Assembly (NCBI GenBank): GCA_029571985.1
Contig: JAKQVC010000161.1
Location: 1-64,000 of the forward strand
DNA length: 64,000 nucleotides
Reading direction: 5' to 3'
From: Bacteroidota bacterium
Lineage (GTDB): Bacteria; Bacteroidota; Bacteroidia; Chitinophagales; BACL12
Shown here piece after piece: positions 15,430 through 24,306 of this stretch (position 1 is its first letter; each line of letters starts with the position of its first letter). Both the position numbers and the translations under genes were made by a program. The notes under the pieces are model-generated. The model saw only the letters and a list, made by a program, of their open reading frames with translations. It ran no database searches and was not told where the DNA came from.

Positions 15430-16668
15430 ATGAAAGCATTTGCCGGTGCTTGTATTTGTTGGCTCCTGTGTACTACCGGTTTCGGTCAATCGCAAAATTG
15501 TGGCACTACCACAATTATGGAACAGATTTACCAAACCCAACCGGAAGTATGGGAACGCATCAACACAATTCGGCAACAAACGCTCGCGAACACAAGGGTA
15601 ACCGACGAAATTTATGTCATTCCGGTTGTTGTTCACATCGTTTACAATAACGCTGCTGAAAATCTGGATGATATCCGGGTGTTTACGCAAATCAATGTAT
15701 TAAACGAAGATTTCAGAAGGCTCAATCCCGACACAATCAATACGCCTGAACCCTTCAGTGCTTCCGGAGCCGATATCGGAATCGAATTTTGTCTGGCTTC
15801 CCTTGATCCCGACGGAAATCCAACCTCTGGTATTATTCGCACCTATACCGATACAACTATTTGGAATCTGGGTTATTCAGAAAAGGTAAAGAAAACAGCT
15901 GAAGGCGGTGATGATGCATGGCCCGCGTCAACCTATCTCAATATCTGGGTATGCGATTTGCAGGATGGAATTTTAGGTTATGCGGTTTCTCCCGGTGCTC
16001 CTGCTGATGTTGACGGGGTAGTAATCGACTATAAAAACTTTGGCTTGGCAGATGTCAGTTCAAAACCATACGATTTAGGCCGCACAACTACACATGAAAT
16101 CGGCCACTGGCTCGGATTAACCCATGTTTGGGGAGATGATGGTGGCACCTGCGATGGGGAAGACGGTATCGGCGATACACCCTTGCAAACTAACAGTACA
16201 TACGGGTGTCCGGATTTTCCGCTCATCGACGACTGTTCGGTCGACTATCCGGGTATTCAGTTTATGAACTATATGGATTATACGGATGATGCCTGTATGA
16301 ATATGTTTACTGAGGGCCAAAAGGACCGCATGCGCTCCGTGTTATTATCCTACCGTGCATCCCTCCTTACCAGTGTGGCCGGTTGTAACGAGATTGAACC
16401 AATTCCGGGCAATCTGGCAGAGCTTTCCATTTACCCGGTACCGAATAACGGGCAGTTTACCATCTCCGTAAAGAACTTCGCCGGTACACTCGGAACCATC
16501 GACTTTTCCATCTACAATACCACCGGCCAGTATATCTCCGGCGCCTCAATGGCATCAGGTAATAATGTGGCTCAATATGCCGATTTGAGCGGACTTCCAC
16601 CAGGAACCTATGTGGTTACCGTGTTCAACGGAACGTACTTTTTGAGCAAGACGTTTATCATTATGTAA
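15430..16668 (+). CDS. Secreted M43 (pappalysin-like) metallopeptidase with T9SS sorting domain
   Basis: The 412-residue protein starts with a short signal peptide (cleavage near GFGQ). The zinc site is HEIGHWLGLTH (222-232), with the Met-turn MNYMDY (279-284). These are the extended HExxHxxGxxH and methionine turn of M43 metzincins. The last 80 residues (LSIYPVPNNGQFTIS ... LPPGTYVVTVFNGTYFLSKTFIIM) form a T9SS type A C-terminal domain, so the enzyme should be exported across the outer membrane and trimmed or anchored. A paralogue follows 111 bp downstream; the two share catalytic core and layout. Confidence 0.92.
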   Translation: MKAFAGACICWLLCTTGFGQSQNCGTTTIMEQIYQTQPEVWERINTIRQQTLANTRVTDEIYVIPVVVHIVYNNAAENLDDIRVFTQINVLNEDFRRLNPDTINTPEPFSASGADIGIEFCLASLDPDGNPTSGIIRTYTDTTIWNLGYSEKVKKTAEGGDDAWPASTYLNIWVCDLQDGILGYAVSPGAPADVDGVVIDYKNFGLADVSSKPYDLGRTTTHEIGHWLGLTHVWGDDGGTCDGEDGIGDTPLQTNSTYGCPDFPLIDDCSVDYPGIQFMNYMDYTDDACMNMFTEGQKDRMRSVLLSYRASLLTSVAGCNEIEPIPGNLAELSIYPVPNNGQFTISVKNFAGTLGTIDFSIYNTTGQYISGASMASGNNVAQYADLSGLPPGTYVVTVFNGTYFLSKTFIIM

Positions 16669-16779
16669 GGAACTCAAGGCCTGCAAAGGCTAAGTCGGGA
16701 GGCTTTAGCTGTGTGTACTTCCGTTTTACTTTGTAACTTTGAAGTCCTATAACTAACCAATCCATTTCAAAATAACATC

Positions 16780-18069
16780 ATGAGAAAAACAGTACTCGCA
16801 GGTATGCTTATTGCGATTGCCGGCATGGTAAATGCACAAACGGTAACTCGATGCGCTACGCCTACCTATCTGAAAAATCTGGAAGTGTATTTCCCTGAAG
16901 AATACGCTGCCATCAAAGCTGCTGCTGAACAACAACAGGCAGTTACCACAACCTATCGGACTAATGGTGGTGTGTATACCATCCCGGTTGTTGTGCATAT
17001 CGTATATAACAACGCTGCGCAAAACATTGATGATGAATTTGTATTTTCTCAAATAGACGTATTAAATGCGGACTATCGCAGATTAAATGATGATGCCGAT
17101 GAAACGCCAGCTGCATTTGAAGGTTTAGCTGCTGATGTCCAAATTGAGTTTTGCCTCGCACAACAAGATCCTGACGGCGTGTTATCAACCGGTATCACCC
17201 GCACAGAAACAGATATCGCCAGCTGGTCATTATTTGCTTCGCCTACTGCCGATAATTATTCTGATAATGTGAAGGATACTGAAAAAGGTGGTGAAGATGC
17301 ATGGCCAAGAACTGATTATTTAAATATTTGGGTATGTAATATTACCGGTGGTATTTTAGGTTATGCAACTCCTCCGGGAGGTCCATCTGCAAAAGATGGT
17401 GTAGTAATTGGTTACAAATATTTTGGCGATGGTAGTCCGGGCGGTGTTTACAACAAAGGACGTACTGCTACGCACGAAGTAGGCCACTGGTTAGGATTAA
17501 ACCATACCTGGGGTGATGATGATTTTGCAGGCGAACCTCAGTGCGGCGGTTCTGATGGTGTGGATGATACACCTAATCAGGAAGATGCTACTTACGGAGC
17601 GCCTTCGTTCCCTAAATTAGACGATTGTTCTCCTGTTGCGCCCGGTATCATGTTTATGAATTATATGGATTATGTGGATGACGGCGCCATGAATATGTTT
17701 ACAAATGATCAGGCAGATGAGATGCGTGCTGTTTTAGAAGGCTCACGCGCTTCTATCCTCGAATCAGTTGGTTGTGTGCAGGGTGGTGATGATATCAGTG
17801 GCATCTTAAAAGCACAATTAATTTCATTAACAACATACCCAAATCCGGGTGTTGATGTGATTGTGTGTGAATTAAAGAACTTTGAAGGCAACACAGTAAC
17901 CGTTGATGTATATGATTTTACCGGAAACCTGATTGACCGCATGATGGTTGCAAACAGCGGTGATGAAAAAATGGAATTACAGGTTGCAGATTTGCCAGGT
18001 GGCACCTATTTAATTAAAGCTACTGATGGCCAGTTTACACTGACACAACAAATAACCGTTGTTAAGTAA
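16780..18069 (+). CDS. Secreted M43 metallopeptidase with T9SS sorting domain (paralogue)
   Basis: The 429-residue product has a signal peptide ending in GMVNAQ, the zinc motif HEVGHWLGLNH (232-242), the Met-turn MNYMDYVDD and a T9SS type A tail (LTTYPNPGVDVIVCEL ... LPGGTYLIKATDGQFTLTQQITVVK). It is clearly a tandem duplicate of the gene before it, with shared segments such as IPVVVHIVYNNAAQNIDD and GGILGYATPPGGP. A TAACTTTG box at 16734-16741 suggests its own promoter with a leader of about 35 nt. A terminator follows. Confidence 0.93.
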   Translation: MRKTVLAGMLIAIAGMVNAQTVTRCATPTYLKNLEVYFPEEYAAIKAAAEQQQAVTTTYRTNGGVYTIPVVVHIVYNNAAQNIDDEFVFSQIDVLNADYRRLNDDADETPAAFEGLAADVQIEFCLAQQDPDGVLSTGITRTETDIASWSLFASPTADNYSDNVKDTEKGGEDAWPRTDYLNIWVCNITGGILGYATPPGGPSAKDGVVIGYKYFGDGSPGGVYNKGRTATHEVGHWLGLNHTWGDDDFAGEPQCGGSDGVDDTPNQEDATYGAPSFPKLDDCSPVAPGIMFMNYMDYVDDGAMNMFTNDQADEMRAVLEGSRASILESVGCVQGGDDISGILKAQLISLTTYPNPGVDVIVCELKNFEGNTVTVDVYDFTGNLIDRMMVANSGDEKMELQVADLPGGTYLIKATDGQFTLTQQITVVK

Positions 18070-18092
18070 TGCAAATGGCTAAAAGATATATA

Positions 18093-18120
18093 AGTGGTAG
18101 GTTTTCCTGCCACTTTTTTT
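18093..18120 (+). terminator. Rho-independent terminator after the M43 pair
   Basis: A 9-bp stem (AGTGGTAGG with CCTGCCACT, one G-T pair), a TTTT loop and a T-run. Confidence 0.88.
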
Positions 18121-18141
18121 ATTTCCTGTAAACTGAAATTA

Positions 18142-18149
18142 TACCTTTG
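18142..18149 (+). promoter_or_regulatory. -7 box (TACCTTTG) of mqnE
   Basis: A perfect TAnnTTTG match 24 nt before the mqnE ATG; no good -33 TTTG is visible. Confidence 0.5.
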
Positions 18150-18173
18150 TTGTTGCTCTTTTAATTGTTCAAT

Positions 18174-19373
18174 ATGGCATCAAACTCTGATATCGAATTT
18201 CTGCTCCGGGCTACTACTCAGGACACTGAATTACTCGCCATTGCAGATACTGTTTTAGCTGGTAAACGTATAACTCCTCAACAAGGTGTGGCTTTGTTTG
18301 ATAAAGGCTCTCTTGGTTTTGTTGGATCACTGGCTGATTTTCTACGCACCCAAAAACATGGGGATATCACCTACTTCAACAGAAATTTTCATATTGAACC
18401 AACTAACCTGTGTGTGTTCGATTGTAAATTTTGTTCCTATAGTCGTTTGTTGAAGCAGCGGGGCGATGGATGGGTCATGACAAAAGAACAGATGCTTGAT
18501 ATCGTCAGGTCATATGCCAATAAACAGGTTACGGAGGTGCATATTGTTGGCGGTGTTTTACCGGAATTAAATCTGCAATGGTTTGCGGATATTTTGCAAA
18601 GCATTAAGGCATTGCGCCCTGATTTACATATCAAAGGATTTACTGCCGTTGAGTTGGAATATATGATTCGCAAGGCTAAACTTTCCTATAAGGATGGCTT
18701 GCGTATGTTGCAGGAAGCTGGCCTCGATTCATTACCGGGTGGTGGAGCCGAAATTTTTGATACGGACATCCGAAATCAAATATGTGCTGATAAATGTGAT
18801 GCACAAACCTGGCTGGATATACATCGCGCAGCACATGAATTAGGTATGCATAGCAATGCAACTATTTTATATGGACATATTGAGTCATATGCGCATCGGA
18901 TAGATCATATGGACCGCCTACGCACCATGCAGGACGAAACAGGTGGATTTAATACATTCATTCCACTGAAATTCCGCAATCAGCATAATCAGATGAGCCA
19001 TGTGCCCGAAGTGAGTGCTGTTGAGGATATGCGGAATTATGCCATATCCAGAATTTACCTCGACAATTTCCCGCATCTGAAAGCCTATTGGCCAATGCTG
19101 GGCCGTGAGCAGGCGCAGTTGAGTCTGCATTATGGCGTGAATGATATTGATGGTACTATCGATGATAGCACTAAAATTTATTCTATGGCCGGTGCTGAGG
19201 AGCAATCGCCTGTAATGACAACAAAACAAATCTGCGAGCTAATTTTGGCTGCTCATAAACGTCCGGTAGAACGAGATACCTTGTATCATACCATTCGCGA
19301 TTATAGTGAGGTGGATTTAGATGCAACATTTGGGGTTGATGGATTTATTGAACTTCCTTTACAACAGCTTTAA
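18174..19373 (+). CDS. mqnE: Aminofutalosine synthase
   Basis: A radical SAM enzyme of the futalosine route to menaquinone. It joins 3-[(1-carboxyvinyl)oxy]benzoate (from MqnA) to the ribose of S-adenosylmethionine, giving aminofutalosine. The [4Fe-4S] cysteines are in CVFDCKFCSY (C80, C84, C87), and HIVGGVLPELNLQWF and DSLPGGGAEIF are typical of MqnE/MqnC. The 399-residue length and the longer N-terminal region favour MqnE over MqnC. I prefer the ATG at 18174 to a TTG nine bases upstream. A phosphatase gene and mqnA follow on the same strand. Confidence 0.92.
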   Translation: MASNSDIEFLLRATTQDTELLAIADTVLAGKRITPQQGVALFDKGSLGFVGSLADFLRTQKHGDITYFNRNFHIEPTNLCVFDCKFCSYSRLLKQRGDGWVMTKEQMLDIVRSYANKQVTEVHIVGGVLPELNLQWFADILQSIKALRPDLHIKGFTAVELEYMIRKAKLSYKDGLRMLQEAGLDSLPGGGAEIFDTDIRNQICADKCDAQTWLDIHRAAHELGMHSNATILYGHIESYAHRIDHMDRLRTMQDETGGFNTFIPLKFRNQHNQMSHVPEVSAVEDMRNYAISRIYLDNFPHLKAYWPMLGREQAQLSLHYGVNDIDGTIDDSTKIYSMAGAEEQSPVMTTKQICELILAAHKRPVERDTLYHTIRDYSEVDLDATFGVDGFIELPLQQL

Positions 19374-19399
19374 TCACGGTCAGCTGTTCAGACCCATTC

Positions 19400-20011
19400 A
19401 TGCAAAAAGAAATATATATTATCCGGCACGGTGAAACTGATTTTAACCAAATGGGTATCGTTCAGGGTAAAGGTGTAAATAGCCATATTAATCAGGTGGG
19501 CCGCGCACAGGCGATGCTGTTTTTCGAAAAGTATAAATCAACAGGCTTCGAAAAAGTATATACCAGCACACTCAAACGCACACATCAAACAGTAGCGCCA
19601 TTTATTGAAATGGGTATTCCGCATGAGGCTCACGCCGGATTGGATGAAATCAGCTGGGGTGTTCATGAGGGTAAACAGGACCAGGACTCTTTTAAAGAAT
19701 TTTATCGCGTTTTGCACGAATGGAAGCAGGGAAATGTGACGCTTTCCATTCAGGATGGTGAAAGCCCGATTGTGGTGCAAAACCGGCAACTTGAGTTTAT
19801 AGAGGAGCTCCGGGGCGCACCGGAACAAAAAGTGCTGATCTGCAGCCATGGCCGCGCTATCCGCATTTTATTGTGCACAATGTTGGATCAGCCTTTACAT
19901 AAAATGGATACCTTTCCGCATCAAAATGTAAGTTTATACAAACTTTTATTCGACGGACAAGGTTTTACAATTGAATTATTCAACGACACAACGCATCTGA
20001 ATGCCGACTAA
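19400..20011 (+). CDS. Histidine phosphatase superfamily protein (phosphoglycerate-mutase-like)
   Basis: The 203-residue protein has the catalytic RHGETDFNQMG motif at its N-terminus (H9), the TSTLKRTHQTV segment and the second histidine in ICSHGRAIR. These mark a branch-1 phosphatase acting through a phosphohistidine intermediate. The substrate cannot be read from sequence. It lies 26 bp after mqnE and overlaps mqnA by 11 bp, so it is translated with the menaquinone genes. No phosphatase step is known to me in that route, so the link may be regulatory or incidental. Confidence 0.85.
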   Translation: MQKEIYIIRHGETDFNQMGIVQGKGVNSHINQVGRAQAMLFFEKYKSTGFEKVYTSTLKRTHQTVAPFIEMGIPHEAHAGLDEISWGVHEGKQDQDSFKEFYRVLHEWKQGNVTLSIQDGESPIVVQNRQLEFIEELRGAPEQKVLICSHGRAIRILLCTMLDQPLHKMDTFPHQNVSLYKLLFDGQGFTIELFNDTTHLNAD

Positions 20012-20768
20012 ATATCGCATATCGCTGGTGAGTTACCTGAATACAAAACCATTTCTATATGGTTTACAACATGCCGAAGAAGCCAGGCAATTTGCTTTGG
20101 AATTGGATATTCCTTCGGTAGGTGGACAGAAAATTTTAGATAATGCAGTGGATATTGGTTTGGTTCCGGTAGCTGTACTATCCAAATTACAGGATGCCCG
20201 TATTATTTCAGATTATTGTATAGGTGCCGATGGCGATGTGAAAAGTGTTTGTTTATTTTCACATGTGCCAATTGAAGAAATAAAAGAGGTGTACCTCGAT
20301 TATCACAGTATGACTTCTGTTCAACTTGTACAGATTTTATTCCGTGAGTACTGGAAAAGAACACCGCAGTATCTGGAAGCTAAGACCGGATACATTGATG
20401 CTATTCAGGGAACAACGGCTGGATTAATTATTGGTGATCGTGCTTTGGCGATGTTTGATGCATTTCCTTACGTGTATGATTTAAGTGCTGCCTGGAAATC
20501 ATTGACCGGATTGCCTTTCGTATTTGCAGCCTGGATAACCAGAAAAGATATTCCGCAAGAAGTAATAGATGGATTAAATAAAGCTTTAGCCTTTGGATTA
20601 GACCATATTGATACAGTGGTGGAGATGTACGCCGGCCAACAATTTGATAAGGAAACGGTACGCACGTATTTCACACATAATATTGATTATCAGCTCGACG
20701 GCACAAAGCGTAAAGCCCTGGAAACCTTTATTGGTAAAATACACCGGGAAACACCCTCAGTTGTATAA
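20001..20768 (+). CDS. mqnA: Chorismate dehydratase
   Basis: MqnA removes water from chorismate to form 3-[(1-carboxyvinyl)oxy]benzoate, the entry step of the futalosine pathway and the substrate of MqnE. The 255-residue sequence shows ISLVSYLNTKPFLYGL, VDIGLVPVAVL and LIIGDRALAMF, matching the MqnA/MqnD periplasmic-binding-protein fold. The N-terminal SYLNTKPF favours MqnA over MqnD. The stop is 3 bp from that of the convergent nucleoside phosphorylase. mqnB, mqnC and mqnD are not certain in this window. Confidence 0.92.
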   Translation: MPTKYRISLVSYLNTKPFLYGLQHAEEARQFALELDIPSVGGQKILDNAVDIGLVPVAVLSKLQDARIISDYCIGADGDVKSVCLFSHVPIEEIKEVYLDYHSMTSVQLVQILFREYWKRTPQYLEAKTGYIDAIQGTTAGLIIGDRALAMFDAFPYVYDLSAAWKSLTGLPFVFAAWITRKDIPQEVIDGLNKALAFGLDHIDTVVEMYAGQQFDKETVRTYFTHNIDYQLDGTKRKALETFIGKIHRETPSVV

Positions 20769-20771
20769 CGG

Positions 20772-21650
20772 TTAAAGCGATAAAATTCGCTCTAACCCAA
20801 CATCTATCATATGGTCAATGGCTGTATCCGTATGGGTATGAAATTTTCCGGTTGCACGATTAGCTAATAATACATTGAAGGATAAGCAACGGTGCCCTAA
20901 CAAGCGACATAATCCGTACATCGTAGCTGTTTCCATTTCGAAATTGGTGATGCGTTTTTCATCATGCCGGAAAGATTGGATATCGGTATAAAATTCAGGA
21001 TGACTTAAAGGTAAATTGACAGCTCTGCCTTGTGGGGCGTAAAAGCCGGGAGCGGTCAGTGTGATACCGGTCATACTTACCGAAGAGAAATGCGCAAGCA
21101 GGGTAGGGTCTGCTGCATAAACATATGGAGTTATGGTTTTGTCTAAATGGCATTGCTGATTGAACGTTTCTAATAAACGCACCTCGTCAGCAAATGGTTG
21201 TTGCCTGTAGAAATGCATAACATTATCTATTCCGATGGCATAGGCGGAACAAAGCAGGGTACCGGGTTCGATATCTGCCTGGATAGCGCCTGAGGTACCA
21301 AATCGAATGATAGTGAAAACACGATTTTCCGCAACAGGCTGGTGTGTGTGCATATCAAAATGACGCAGTGCATGCAGTTCGTTTAATACGATATCAATAT
21401 TATCAGGGCCAATACCGGTGCTGATGACCGTTAAATGCTTGTTGCCGATGTATCCGGTGTGTGTAATAAACTCCCGTTTGTGCTGCTGATGCACAATCCG
21501 GTCAAAATGCCTGCTTACCTGACTCACCCTTTCCTGATCGCCAACCGTAATAATCGTGTCAGCTATTTCATGTGGATGCAGGTGTAAATGGTAAATGCTG
21601 CCATCAGGATTCGTAATCAGCTCAGAGGCAGGTGGTACGCGCTTATCCAT
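20772..21650 (-). CDS. Nucleoside phosphorylase (PNP/uridine phosphorylase superfamily)
   Basis: Starting at the ATG at 21650 it has 292 residues; the open frame continues upstream but crosses the divergent promoter. The segments IITVGDQERV, VISTGIGPDNIDIVLNEL, IIRFGTSGAIQADIEPGT and ITNFEMETATMYGL are those of uridine-phosphorylase-like enzymes, which cleave nucleosides with phosphate. The FEMET motif binds the ribose. Being convergent with mqnA, it could conceivably act on a futalosine-type nucleoside, but general pyrimidine or purine salvage is more likely. Confidence 0.85.
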   Translation of the reverse strand: MDKRVPPASELITNPDGSIYHLHLHPHEIADTIITVGDQERVSQVSRHFDRIVHQQHKREFITHTGYIGNKHLTVISTGIGPDNIDIVLNELHALRHFDMHTHQPVAENRVFTIIRFGTSGAIQADIEPGTLLCSAYAIGIDNVMHFYRQQPFADEVRLLETFNQQCHLDKTITPYVYAADPTLLAHFSSVSMTGITLTAPGFYAPQGRAVNLPLSHPEFYTDIQSFRHDEKRITNFEMETATMYGLCRLLGHRCLSFNVLLANRATGKFHTHTDTAIDHMIDVGLERILSL

Positions 21651-21654
21651 CCAC

Positions 21655-21662
21655 CAAAAGTA
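21655..21662 (-). promoter_or_regulatory. -7 box (TACTTTTG) of the nucleoside phosphorylase gene
   Basis: It ends 4 nt before the ATG at 21650. A second box, TATTTTTG, for the divergent stress-protein gene lies at 21680-21687, 8 nt before its ATG, so both promoters share about 45 bp. Confidence 0.55.
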
Positions 21663-21695
21663 CTTGTAAATTTTTGGATTATTTTTGCACCGGCT

Positions 21696-22547
21696 ATGGC
21701 TGATACGAATAAACGCATTCTTGTACCTACAGACTTCTCTGAACCTTCGTATGCTGCACTGCAATATGCGATTTATATCGCAAACCGCACAAATTCACGG
21801 ATTTACCTGATTCATTTTGCCGACAGGTCTAAGGTGAAAGAAACTGCAACCACCATTACTGCCTATAAAGAAGCATTACGATTACTTGAGGAAAAGCTGG
21901 ATTATGTAAAAAATCACAGCGGCGCAGCGTTTCGCATCCATGCTGAAGTAATCACCACTACGCAAAGCATAGCAGATGAAATCAGCGACTATGGCTTGAA
22001 AATTCATGCAACACTTGCTTGTATCGGCACAAGTGGGGTGAGCTCGAAACAAAAGGAGCATAGTTTAGGTGACAACACCGAAAAAGTGGTTAAAAATGTA
22101 GATTTTCCGGTACTCACCTGTCGCTCAGTAAAAGAACCCGTGCAATTCAAGAATTTTCTTCTCCCGATTGACCTGACAAAATATACGCAGGAAAAAGTAG
22201 AACGAATTATGCGTTTTGCCAGAGGCTTCGATGCAACCATACATTTGGTTGCTGTGAGTGAATTTTTAGAGGAATTTATTACTTCAAAGGCAACTCTTGC
22301 CGATAAACTGGAGGAAGCTGCAGACACCATTCGGAAAGGTGGAATGAAATGTACAACGGAAATGATTCGCCACGATATGGTTTCTAATTCCATTCAGTTG
22401 TATGCAGATGAAATAGATGCAGACTTATTAGTAATCATGGGTCATGAAGAAAATTTATTTAATCAATGGTTATTCGGTAGCAGAATTAATCGGGTAATTT
22501 CAAATGCGCGCATTCCGGTGTTGAGTTTTAGACCGGAAGAGGATTAA
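21696..22547 (+). CDS. Tandem-domain universal stress protein
   Basis: The 283-residue protein begins ADTNKRILVPTDFSEPSYAALQYA, a good UspA start. The second domain starts near KNFLLPIDLTKYTQ and ends VIMGHEENLFNQWLFGSRINRVISNARIPVLSF, close to the ATP-binding pattern G-2x-G-9x-GS. The first domain's end (IGTSGVSSKQKEHSLGDNTEKVVKNVDFPVLTC) is a looser match. The ATG at 21696 is chosen over an upstream start that would read through the divergent promoter. It is convergent with a secreted peptidase gene, 13 bp away. Confidence 0.85.
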   Translation: MADTNKRILVPTDFSEPSYAALQYAIYIANRTNSRIYLIHFADRSKVKETATTITAYKEALRLLEEKLDYVKNHSGAAFRIHAEVITTTQSIADEISDYGLKIHATLACIGTSGVSSKQKEHSLGDNTEKVVKNVDFPVLTCRSVKEPVQFKNFLLPIDLTKYTQEKVERIMRFARGFDATIHLVAVSEFLEEFITSKATLADKLEEAADTIRKGGMKCTTEMIRHDMVSNSIQLYADEIDADLLVIMGHEENLFNQWLFGSRINRVISNARIPVLSFRPEED

Positions 22548-22560
22548 ATCCATCCTGTTA

Positions 22561-24306
22561 TTAATAGATAATCAGTCGGGTGCTGAATACCTGACCATCC
22601 ACATTAAGTCGCAAACAAAATACGCCCGGCGGAGCATCAACAGGTGCAATCTGAAAGCTGTTATTTTCCTCTTCACCCTGAACAATTAAATGTCCGGATA
22701 TGTCAATTAATTGCCAATGTGTATGTGCTTTTTCAGGGAATTCAATGCTTAAAGGGCCGCTTCCGGCAGCGAATCCCATACTATTTAAAATCTGTATTTC
22801 AGCAGGCACACCCTGGTTAGTAATATCGTCGGGCCAAACTAAACCGCGTGCATATAAAGCATCAAAAATCTCAGCTTGATAAGTTTGCGCATAGACCAGA
22901 TCTTCAGCTTCCAACAGTGCAAGTGCAGCTTCATGCATAGTCATGTTGGCAAAACTGGCATATAACGCCTCACATACAATTTTATCGCAGGCTTCTTTGC
23001 CAATTATATCATAAATATCCATCAACGCTCCAGACCAGATTTCACTTGCTGCATAGTAATTATCACTATTATCTTCCGGATAGTGTTTATCCGTATTCGC
23101 GTTGCGCCCTGCCCAATATTCATTATGCGCATCCCAATTAAAAATGTTGAACCAATCATATTCACTATACCCTCTGGAATAACTTGCCGCGAAATAGTCG
23201 CCATAACCCTCATCAATAGCACGGCGCTCCAAGCCGGTGTTGCTGGCCGGTGAGGCGAAGTCACTGAGACCGTGTACATATTCATGAATAATTACATCCC
23301 CATCTTCTGCATCATCAACACCACCAACACCAAATTGAATGGAAGGAGGGGAAGCGCTCACATAAAAACTTTGATCTGCACCGCTTGCGCCATGCGGGTC
23401 AACTTCAATATAAAAATCAGTTAATACCTCGTATCCGATAGAAGTTAAATAACTGACCATATTGGTTAAATGAAATAAGGCCTGAACATCTTCAAACCCG
23501 TCTTCTTCTCTGGTATAATGAAATGTATCGCTTAATGCATAAGCAATCGGAATCACCGGTACATTCAAATCTTTTAATACGATATTTTCTGTGCGTAAAA
23601 AAAAGGTATCATTTTCAAATGTAGCCGGCATCAGTAAATCAACTCGTTCATTATTTAATGCTACTGCATCTGCATCATCCATATCAACAAATAGCCCGCC
23701 ATAAGTTGTTTCAGCCGTGGTAATCGGATCAGGTAAAAAAACGAGGGCATGCACCAAAGTATCAGGTAAAATAAAGTAACTGCGACGGTCATCCACAAAA
23801 GCCAACTGTCCATCAGGTGTTCGGTATTCAAAGAGCAGATCATTGTTCCCGCGAGAAACAAGTTGCCGGGTGTACTGCTCAAGTTTGTTGTCATTAACGC
23901 GAAAAACAAGCCCATCAACATGCTGCGCCATCACACGTGCATGATCAGTTTCCTGAACCTGATAATAGGTGCCTGAAATGTATTGAATATGATTGGATTG
24001 GACAGTTACTTTTAATTGCACATTTTCAACCGGAATACCATCTATTACCTGTTGAAAGGTGAAATAAGTAGCATAGGGCGAGATGCGTTTTTCCGTAGCC
24101 CTAAATTGAATGCCTGATGGAAGTGTGGTTGCTAAAAATGTTGCAACAGAGGCAGCATCTTCTTCAGCAATGACATGATGTGGTGTTAGATAAATGGAAC
24201 GAATCTGCGCATTACCCTGATTAAATGCCACGAGCATCATCAGTGCTGCCAAGATGTGTAAAGGATGTCTGCCACATATCTTTTTGTAATGCATGAAACG
24301 CTTCAA
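22561..24306 (-). CDS. Secreted M36 (fungalysin)-like metallopeptidase with T9SS sorting domain
   Basis: The 581-residue protein has a signal peptide (AALMMLVAFNQGNAQ) and an FTP-like propeptide (about 40-130, QQVIDGIPVENVQLKVTV). The zinc site is HEYVH (341-345), with the third ligand in DEGYGDYFA (E366). The final 70 residues end VFCLRLNVDGQVFSTRLIIY like a T9SS type A domain, although its first strand is degenerate. The start overlaps the 3' end of the upstream yigZ-like gene by 86 bp; an ATG at 24294 would still keep the signal peptide. It probably digests proteins outside the cell. Confidence 0.85.
   Translation of the reverse strand: MKRFMHYKKICGRHPLHILAALMMLVAFNQGNAQIRSIYLTPHHVIAEEDAASVATFLATTLPSGIQFRATEKRISPYATYFTFQQVIDGIPVENVQLKVTVQSNHIQYISGTYYQVQETDHARVMAQHVDGLVFRVNDNKLEQYTRQLVSRGNNDLLFEYRTPDGQLAFVDDRRSYFILPDTLVHALVFLPDPITTAETTYGGLFVDMDDADAVALNNERVDLLMPATFENDTFFLRTENIVLKDLNVPVIPIAYALSDTFHYTREEDGFEDVQALFHLTNMVSYLTSIGYEVLTDFYIEVDPHGASGADQSFYVSASPPSIQFGVGGVDDAEDGDVIIHEYVHGLSDFASPASNTGLERRAIDEGYGDYFAASYSRGYSEYDWFNIFNWDAHNEYWAGRNANTDKHYPEDNSDNYYAASEIWSGALMDIYDIIGKEACDKIVCEALYASFANMTMHEAALALLEAEDLVYAQTYQAEIFDALYARGLVWPDDITNQGVPAEIQILNSMGFAAGSGPLSIEFPEKAHTHWQLIDISGHLIVQGEEENNSFQIAPVDAPPGVFCLRLNVDGQVFSTRLIIY

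Noticed and set aside
15430-18069. Whether the M43 tandem could be parts of one frameshifted gene.
   Set aside because: Each has its own signal peptide, complete zinc site and T9SS tail.
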